From Desulfovibrio sp. UBA2564 (lineage in GTDB: Bacteria; Desulfobacterota; Desulfovibrionia; Desulfovibrionales; Desulfovibrionaceae), in assembly GCA_002340305.1 (NCBI GenBank), contig DDLU01000312.1:1-11347 (forward strand): a DNA stretch of 11,347 bases, in the 5' to 3' direction. The notes under the pieces were generated by a model, which was not told where the DNA came from, did no database searches, and worked only from the letters and a program-made list of their open reading frames with translations. This document shows, piece after piece, positions 7,701 to 11,347 of the stretch (the first letter of the stretch is position 1; every line of letters begins with the position of its first letter). The position numbers and the translations under genes were made by a program.

Positions 7701-8383
7701 CTTCCATGGGAGGCTACCTGTTTGCTGCTGGGGGTGATAATACTCTTGTACGTACCGGGATCAGCTCTTCCGGCGGCGGGGAAACCAATACCACAGTGCA
7801 TCCGGGACATGGCGAGGAAGCAGATCTTGTTTTGCGCACTGTAGAAGAAGATAGAACTCCTGAAGAACTGACTTCAACCAACAAGACTCCCGCAATGGAG
7901 GTTGTAGGTCATGTTGAAACCTTCACCACTAAGCCCGGGCTTGTTGTCGGTTCAGTCCACAACTTCAACTTCTCCGTAACTCCTGCAACAGATACTCCGG
8001 TTGCGGACCTGCATCTCTTTAAATTGCTCGCAGCTAACGGCGGCAGCAATATTGAGTACGAGCGTCAGGATTCCATTCCCGCAGCGGCAACAAACGGTGT
8101 ATTCTGGGTTACTGACGGTGGTGGAAACGTAATGTCAACGCCCGATACCCTGCTTGCCAATACTGTTTATACCGTTAATTTCGGTGTTAAAGACGGTGGA
8201 GAATACGACTCTGATGGAGCTGCTGACGGTGTCATCATTGACCCGGTTGTTTTGGGTAACACTGGTTCCAGCTCCGGCGGTTCCGGTTGTGTATTCAACC
8301 CGGCCCAGACCTTCGGTTTGGAATGGCTGATGCTGGCTTTCGCGCCTCTGGCAGCATTCTTCCGCAGCAGGTTTAAGAAATAG
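4730..8383 (+). CDS. Large secreted beta-propeller-like protein with C-terminal sorting tail (paralog B)
   Basis: A 1217-residue paralog of the preceding gene with the same architecture. The start at 4730 has GGAG (4717-4720) nine bases upstream; two further ATGs follow directly (4733, 4736) but are spaced less well. The signal peptide ends SPSFA (residue 28). Propeller-like repeats fill about 30-1010, for example 'IYMVGEHGYVAVYDG' and 'VYVAGDQGLLYKG', followed by a Gly/Ser linker. The choice-of-anchor-U-like domain starts near residue 1032 and carries DGGEYDSD...DGVIIDP (1155-1172). The tail has Cys1187 then FNPAQTFG, EWLMLAFAP and RSRFKK. By direct count 43 of the first 60 residues and 29 of the last 31 match paralog A, while the centre is more diverged and has short insertions and deletions. 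It is probably a surface-anchored protein with its own promoter and terminator. Function and ligand are unknown; carbohydrate or protein binding is possible but not shown. Confidence 0.9.
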   Translation: MMMSKKFKAAITVAAIAGTCALSSPSFAAWTSDAPTKLGTDIVASAADNTDGIVVVGDDGKAYHMTAAKMLNANTSEIDWTQVYPPASGDFVGVVHVDDMFLAVTADGTIVGSDTGEEGRWQKHPLSTVLKGLLGEKKLVGLASDLTAKVAVVTADGSAFYYDHSVPGQAKTIIPIKKSGEETGVLAGEDIATNSNVRGIEFLTGKTNTFMVYGAGGGNGNANNLYKITTAGAVEGFNLYNCPAINDIAFPSSGIWYAAGDGGAIVLSGDDLSGAGKNIDDHKLDIPGNFSSNLFSIEYNSDKELGYASGKSGSLLEISKRDVTVVNQNVSQQDLNAVSLAIDGDRKRAFVSGNDGASLYGSQTYWQAALGGMINVCPDTPKTILSLGNKFYSIDGDNKKLYSSTNPVDTWQDLSAVYPTSVHSSASAHPGVSAAVSADGADYVAFGLEAYRDGPSYQGRAVIFKVKEGEETKATFALCQNSKVKDIKFMTVLKNGDSNYLCAVSNKAEGCVAYIDIAITGESYADQAASKFTSGKPITGLAASSRALYVAEGGKLYVMTTGAGENIKITTVPSAENTWTEIAASKFGDKQVDKLYSATDGTVLFTTTDNKIYIINDDVPDSKAVHISAQDWGYNGVKPVSLSGSSNDLVVATVDDVWRSKDRQWEKYGELDDEITSMAAVDGVASIDEKVLAIDTTNNALAYSVGGVFKAARPDTGPAVGANIGSVYNATKSVVYVAGDQGLLYKGTKAEGAASFTWTDENSDLFGAKKIYAVTGVGEHVFAVYKNGAESSYSVATKELSAENWTLLIGKTSGSVSDVKALSRKDLIVVNSGKLRHVKISGPNALNSGMSSSGPDDFGSASFAALDVVDARHLYGVAGKDLYKLTEPAGDAWVSEKIALPEAQNLKDIIVLAADKIYMVGEHGYVAVYDGTSAKKIAAPADVTLSSCWAYEKMLYACDWSGKVHQYNFETEEWSSGIAQNGAELTDITGSSMGGYLFAAGGDNTLVRTGISSSGGGETNTTVHPGHGEEADLVLRTVEEDRTPEELTSTNKTPAMEVVGHVETFTTKPGLVVGSVHNFNFSVTPATDTPVADLHLFKLLAANGGSNIEYERQDSIPAAATNGVFWVTDGGGNVMSTPDTLLANTVYTVNFGVKDGGEYDSDGAADGVIIDPVVLGNTGSSSGGSGCVFNPAQTFGLEWLMLAFAPLAAFFRSRFKK

Positions 8384-8417
8384 ATATTCCATTCAGGAAA
8401 TCTAAATTTGAAATTAT

Positions 8418-8447
8418 AAGCTCCTCCTTCAAACGAAGGGGGGGCTT
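8418..8447 (+). terminator. Terminator of paralog B
   Basis: AAGCTCCTCCTTC (8418-8430) pairs with GAAGGGGGGGCTT (8435-8447) as a 13-bp stem with two G-U pairs and an AAAC loop. It starts 35 bases after the stop codon and has a short T tail. It is similar in position and G-rich character to the terminator of paralog A. Confidence 0.75.
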
Positions 8448-8530
8448 TGTTCTGTGCTCAGGAAAAACTTATCTCCCACCAATGGCTGCCCTAATCGAAA
8501 TAAATCTCATTTATTTGAAATCAAAAACTT

Positions 8531-8560
8531 AGCCCCCCGTCTATGGCCGGACGGAGGGCT
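8531..8560 (-). terminator. Terminator of the universal stress protein gene
   Basis: Arms 8531-8541 (AGCCCCCCGTC) and 8550-8560 (GACGGAGGGCT) form an 11-bp stem with one mismatch and an eight-base loop. Read on the - strand, the stem is followed by AAGTTTTTGA, a terminator-like T stretch. It lies about 70 bases beyond the stop codon of the stress protein gene and faces the terminator of paralog B, so the two converging units are insulated. Confidence 0.7.
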
Positions 8561-8627
8561 TCCAAGGTTAGTGAGGCATGACCTTCAGACCGGGGTGATA
8601 GTCTTCAGGTCCGTTATGATGCTGTTC

Positions 8628-9068
8628 CTAGGAGGGTCTAACGGTTAAAACAGGGCTCTTGGCGGACTTGACCACCTTTTCTGCCACGGAACCGAATAGA
8701 ATGCGGTCTATGCCCGCACGCCCATGGGTTCCCATGACAATCATGTCTGCGTTTTCGCTTTCGGCAATGGCGAGGATCTCTTCGGCTGCGTAGCCGGTCA
8801 CAACCTTGCCGCTTGCACTGATATCCTTGAAGTTTTCAGTGATGAAAGTTTCCATTGTTGAATCTGCGCCGGTTACAATTTCACCGACGAAGTTCTCAAT
8901 GGAGCTGGGCGGTACATGGAAGCCCACGTACTGGTCCAGTGAAGGTGCCACATAAAGGCAGATGATATTTGCACCCAGTGTCTTGGCGAGTGTACTAGCG
9001 TATTCAGCAACTACAGGGCTGTGATCCGAAAAGTCCACTGCACAGAGTATCTTCTTGATTTCAGCCAT
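8628..9068 (-). CDS. Universal stress protein, UspA family, ATP-binding type
   Basis: A 146-residue single-domain cytoplasmic Usp protein, the usual length. The N-terminus IKKILCAVDFSDHS is the first Usp strand with the adenine-side Asp (Asp12). GTHGRAGIDRILFGS (residues 113-127) fits G-x2-G-x9-G-S, the nucleotide-binding loop of ATP-binding Usp members such as MJ0577, followed by SPVLTVRP, the usual last strand. The start at 9068 is supported by ACCTCC on the + strand (9074-9079), read as GGAGGT five bases upstream on the gene strand. Members of the family help cells survive starvation or other stresses, but the exact role of this one cannot be told. It is monocistronic, with its own terminator, and convergent with paralog B. 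Confidence 0.93.
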   Translation of the reverse strand: MAEIKKILCAVDFSDHSPVVAEYASTLAKTLGANIICLYVAPSLDQYVGFHVPPSSIENFVGEIVTGADSTMETFITENFKDISASGKVVTGYAAEEILAIAESENADMIVMGTHGRAGIDRILFGSVAEKVVKSAKSPVLTVRPS

Positions 9069-9355
9069 ATTCTACCTCCATAATTCAAGGGTTGTGCATG
9101 GAAGAAAGTGCATTCAAATAAATTCTTACTTACAATATTATCTGATTATTGCCGCCATGGACAAGCTTTTTCTTATACTTTATCCTGCGTGAGGAAAAAA
9201 TGTCTCGTATATGTTTGCATTAAGCGGGATGTGGCATTATTTTCCGGGTGTTAAATAAGCATAAAGTAATTAAATTCAGTGTTTTGGGCGGAAGTCTAGA
9301 CTTTGGCAAGATCATTGCATATTCAGAGGTGAAACCAAAGGCTGAGGAGAAAAAT

Positions 9356-9844
9356 ATGAAGATAAATCCTGAACAGATCGAAGCCTTAAAGCTGCAACAG
9401 CAGCAGGAAAACAAGGCAAAGAAGGTTGACGGGGCAGCGTTCGGTGAATTCCTTAATCAGGAAGTTCAGCAGGGTGCAGCGCAACAAAAAGGCGCAGCAA
9501 CCGTACCGCCGGTGCCGGGTCTTCAGGTCAATCCCCTGTTGCAGGTGCAGCAGGCCGCTCAAGTTCAGCCGACCTCTCAGGTCAGTGAAAATGAATTTGT
9601 CGGCAAGGTGGAAGACCTTTTCGGAAAGCTTGAAAACTACGCACAGCAGCTTGGTTCCTCTGGTGAGGCCGGGCTGAAGCAGGCTTATTCGACTCTTGAA
9701 GGCATTCAAGGTGGAGTTGAGTCCCTGAAGAAGGATTGGCCCGGCGTACAAAGTGAGAACCCGGAACTTGGTTCTATCGTCTCCGAATTGGAAACCGTAG
9801 CCGTGACCGAGCAGATCAAATTTAACCGGGGAGACTACGTATAG
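9356..9844 (+). CDS. Gln-rich hypothetical protein
   Basis: A 162-residue soluble protein I do not recognise. The ATG at 9356 is chosen because GAGGAG (9344-9349) precedes it and the product then starts MKINPEQIEALKLQQQQ; an in-frame ATG at 9248 has no such site. Residues 1-40 are likely helical, with AAFGEFLNQEV around 27-37. A Gln/Val/Pro-rich flexible stretch spans about 40-80. A helical region from about 80 to 135 includes EFVGKVEDLFGKLENYAQQL. The C-terminus is TEQIKFNRGDYV. There is no signal peptide or membrane segment. The layout (helix, Gln-rich linker, helix) recalls small flagellar or secretion accessory proteins, but no family motif proves this. It is monocistronic, divergent from the stress protein gene, and followed by two hairpins. 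Confidence 0.8.
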   Translation: MKINPEQIEALKLQQQQENKAKKVDGAAFGEFLNQEVQQGAAQQKGAATVPPVPGLQVNPLLQVQQAAQVQPTSQVSENEFVGKVEDLFGKLENYAQQLGSSGEAGLKQAYSTLEGIQGGVESLKKDWPGVQSENPELGSIVSELETVAVTEQIKFNRGDYV

Positions 9845-9864
9845 TCGCTCATACCTAGTTTCCC

Positions 9865-9887
9865 CGCGTAAGAATCTTTCTTACGCG
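9865..9887. repeat. Perfect 10-bp inverted repeat after the Gln-rich protein gene
   Basis: CGCGTAAGAA (9865-9874) and TTCTTACGCG (9878-9887) form a perfect stem with a three-base TCT loop. There is no T-run after it on the + strand. It ends three bases before the terminator hairpin at 9890, giving a tandem hairpin 3' end. It may stabilise the transcript or bind a protein; the role is unknown. Confidence 0.6.
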
Positions 9888-9889
9888 AG

Positions 9890-9921
9890 AAAGCCGCATA
9901 TCTTAGGATGTGCGGCTTTTT
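9890..9921 (+). terminator. Rho-independent terminator of the Gln-rich protein gene
   Basis: AAAGCCGCA (9890-9898) pairs with TGCGGCTTT (9911-9919), and the stem can be extended inward by three pairs including one G-U, with a six-base loop. A TTTTT run (9917-9921) follows on the + strand. It lies between converging genes and might also stop transcripts of the toxin-antitoxin operon from the other side, although the T stretch in that direction is poor. Confidence 0.85.
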
Positions 9922-9944
9922 ACGTTTCGTATGGCTAATAGCTA

Positions 9945-10250
9945 TTATTGCTTAGTCAGCTTTTCTTCGTAATTCTGACCACCGTAGAATATACCCAATA
10001 TGGCAATGCGCTCTTCAAAAACAGCATAGGCAATGCTGGTGCGCTTTTTAAAATGAATTACACGCAAATCTTTGCGGATGTCGTCGCGTTGAATGCCGCG
10101 GAGTGGAAATGTTTTGAGGCCTTCGCAGAATTCGATAATTGAATTTGTAAATCGCGTAGCGACTTCAGAAGATTCAGTTTCAGCAACATAGCGGTATAGA
10201 TTTAGTATCTGCTTTTCAGCTTCCGGGCTAAAAACTACATGGTAAGTCAT
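9945..10250 (-). CDS. ParE/RelE-family toxin of a type II toxin-antitoxin pair
   Basis: A 101-residue protein with the ParE/RelE-superfamily pattern: FSPEAEKQILNLYRYVAE at the N-terminus, a helical pair, then FPLRGIQRDD, LRVIHFKKRTSIAYAV and a final strand IAILGIFYGGQNYE. ParE-type members poison DNA gyrase, whereas RelE-type members cleave mRNA on the ribosome; sequence reading favours ParE but does not settle the target. It begins three bases after the antitoxin stop codon. GGAGA (gene strand) inside the last antitoxin codons lies ten bases before the ATG, so translation of the two is probably coupled. It looks intact. In the cell it should be held inactive by the neighbouring antitoxin. 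Confidence 0.88.
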   Translation of the reverse strand: MTYHVVFSPEAEKQILNLYRYVAETESSEVATRFTNSIIEFCEGLKTFPLRGIQRDDIRKDLRVIHFKKRTSIAYAVFEERIAILGIFYGGQNYEEKLTKQ

Positions 10251-10253
10251 TCT

Positions 10254-10520
10254 TTATGAGTCTCCGGCTTCCTGCATAATCCTAGCCTTGAGATCTTTTG
10301 CACTGATTCCTCGTGAAGGCTCCTCCTTCATGGCATCGTAAGCAGGACCAACCTGCTCTTTGAGCCAACTGTCAACAGCTTTGTCCCGCGCAAGCAGGGC
10401 ACGCAGTCCATCACGTATTACTTCGCTTTCAGTTGCATATTCGCCTGATGCGACTTTTTCTTTTATGGCTTTAGCCATTTCCAAGGGTAAAGTTATGCTC
10501 ATTTGTTTTGTTGATCTCAT
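10254..10520 (-). CDS. ParD/CopG-type ribbon-helix-helix antitoxin
   Basis: An 88-residue protein. Residues 7-45 (MSITLPLEMAKAIKEKVASG, then YATESEVIRDGLRALL) form a ribbon-helix-helix DNA-binding domain. The C-terminal part (VDSWLKEQVGPAYDAMKEEP, then SRGISAKDLKARI) resembles the ParD-like CC2985 antidote family and would wrap around the toxin. The start at 10520 has GGAG on the gene strand (10531-10534) ten bases upstream; the next Met (residue 7) lacks a site. The gene is first in the operon, the usual order for parDE. Such antitoxins normally repress their own promoter, so an operator is expected just upstream, though I see no clear palindrome there. A TTGTCA hexamer at 10563-10568 (gene strand) is a weak -35 candidate. 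Confidence 0.9.
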   Translation of the reverse strand: MRSTKQMSITLPLEMAKAIKEKVASGEYATESEVIRDGLRALLARDKAVDSWLKEQVGPAYDAMKEEPSRGISAKDLKARIMQEAGDS

Positions 10521-10649
10521 GTGGGGTGGACTCCATTTAACGTTGCGTATGATTTAATCCTACTGACAAATAATTAATGGTGCAATGTTTTAAAGTCATG
10601 GAGGGAAGCATTACAAAAATGTTTTAGGCCGCCGGGAATCATCATAAAG

Positions 10650-10681
10650 AAGCCCCCTGCTTCGTGAGAAGCAGGGGGCTT
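10650..10681 (-). terminator. Terminator of the NrfD-family gene
   Basis: AAGCCCCCTGCTTC (10650-10663) pairs perfectly over 14 bp with GAAGCAGGGGGCTT (10668-10681) around a GTGA loop. It lies 24 bases beyond the stop codon of the right-edge gene and on the - strand is followed by CTTTATG, a short T stretch. This marks the 3' end of what is probably a longer operon coming from the right. Confidence 0.85.
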
Positions 10682-10705
10682 TCGAGTTCGGTAATCCGGC
10701 AGTGA

Positions 10706-11347
10706 CTAGTCTTCAGTAGTCAGCTGGCCGATTTCGCGCTTAACGTCTGTGGCAATCTTGTAAAGGAAAGTCAGAGTCAGTGCGCCGAGTGCGTAAACCA
10801 TGAAGGAAATCATGAGCTCTTTACCGGTGGGCCAGTAAACAGTGATTTCGTTGAAGGGGTTCGGAGTGAAACCACCGATCAGCAGACCGAGGCCCTTGTC
10901 AATCCAGGTTGCAATAACGAGGATAGCGAGGGACCAGGGCAGAAGCTTCTGGTTGTAACGCAGTTTGGGCGGAATGAGCAGCGCAAGGCTAAGAATAGCG
11001 AAAGTCGCTGCTGTCCACATCCAGGGAACCAGTTCGTGATGACCATGTTCGCCAGCGAAGAGGTAAACCAGAGAGTGCATGTGCCCGGGCATATTGGAGT
11101 AGAATGCGGTGAATACTTCAAGCATGAAGAAGAAGACGTTCACGCACATTGCGTAAGTAATGATAGTTGTGAGAGTTCCGATTGCGCCTTTGCCGGGATC
11201 GTATTTGGTGATCTTGCGCACGAGGAAAACCACGAGCAGCAGGATAGCAGGTCCGGAGCAGAACGCAGATGCCAGAAAGCGGGCAGCCAGAATGGCGGTA
11301 AGCCAGTAGTGGCGGCCGGGAAGACCGGCATACAGGAACGCGGTCAG
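10706..11347 (-). CDS. dsrP: NrfD/PsrC-family integral membrane protein, probably DsrP (3' part)
   Basis: The C-terminal 213 residues of a gene that runs off the right edge; the frame is open to base 11347, so the GTG at 11233 is only an internal Val codon. It starts LTAFLYAGLPGRHYWLTAIL in the window. About five membrane segments are visible: the RHYWLTAILAARFLASAF stretch, GTLTTIITYAMCVNVFFF, WTAATFAILSLALLIPP, LPWSLAILVIATWIDKGLGL and ELMISFMVYALGALTLTFLY. This is the NrfD/PsrC fold that exchanges electrons with menaquinone next to periplasmic iron-sulfur partners. Segments such as ITKYDPGKGAIG, PGHMHS, VPWMW and GGFTPNPF fit DsrP of the DsrMKJOP complex in sulfate reducers as I remember it. 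HmcC-like or other NrfD relatives are alternatives. It would be the last gene of its operon, as dsrP is, since a strong terminator follows. Confidence 0.8.
   Translation of the reverse strand: MTAFLYAGLPGRHYWLTAILAARFLASAFCSGPAILLLVVFLVRKITKYDPGKGAIGTLTTIITYAMCVNVFFFMLEVFTAFYSNMPGHMHSLVYLFAGEHGHHELVPWMWTAATFAILSLALLIPPKLRYNQKLLPWSLAILVIATWIDKGLGLLIGGFTPNPFNEITVYWPTGKELMISFMVYALGALTLTFLYKIATDVKREIGQLTTED

Noticed and set aside
717..8392. Numerous antisense and out-of-frame open frames inside the two large genes
   Set aside because: They are shadows of long, clearly coding reading frames and show no start signals or domains.
8454..8648. 64-codon open frame on the + strand
   Set aside because: It covers a terminator on the other strand and overlaps the end of the stress protein gene; no ribosome binding site.
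9248..9355. Longer start for the Gln-rich protein
   Set aside because: No ribosome binding site at 9248, whereas the ATG at 9356 has GAGGAG upstream.

Overview
The window looks like the chromosome of a sulfate-reducing deltaproteobacterium of the Desulfovibrio / Maridesulfovibrio type. The main pointers are a DsrP-like NrfD-family membrane protein at the right edge, envelope proteins with a 'choice-of-anchor U'-like domain plus a Cys-containing C-terminal sorting tail, and moderate GC. The genus is an inference; no rRNA or other marker is present.

Layout. Bases 1-641 hold no convincing gene but carry regulatory-looking sequence. Next come two very large tandem paralogs on the + strand: 642-4280 (1212 aa) and 4730-8383 (1217 aa). 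Each has a Sec signal peptide, about 970 residues of beta-propeller-like repeats, a Gly/Ser linker, a choice-of-anchor-U-like domain (DGGEYDSD...G.I.DP) and a tail of Ser/Gly-Cys, hydrophobic helix and basic end. Each is followed by its own hairpin terminator. Both are preceded by a related sequence block containing TTTGACATG (308-353 and 4538-4583), so they probably share a promoter or operator type but are transcribed separately.

The rest is smaller. A UspA-type universal stress protein lies on the - strand (8628-9068) with its own terminator. A 162-aa Gln-rich hypothetical protein is on the + strand (9356-9844), followed by two consecutive hairpins. A ParD/CopG-type antitoxin and ParE/RelE-type toxin operon is on the - strand (10520 down to 9945). 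A strong hairpin terminator (10650-10681) then closes an NrfD-family gene, probably dsrP, that enters from the right edge on the - strand.

The most interesting part is the tandem surface-protein pair. Their ends (signal peptide and sorting tail) are nearly identical while the propeller body has diverged, and the upstream block is conserved although the leader lengths differ greatly. No sorting enzyme is encoded in the window, so the pair would depend on one elsewhere in the genome. The stress protein, the TA pair and the respiratory gene show no evident functional link to the pair.
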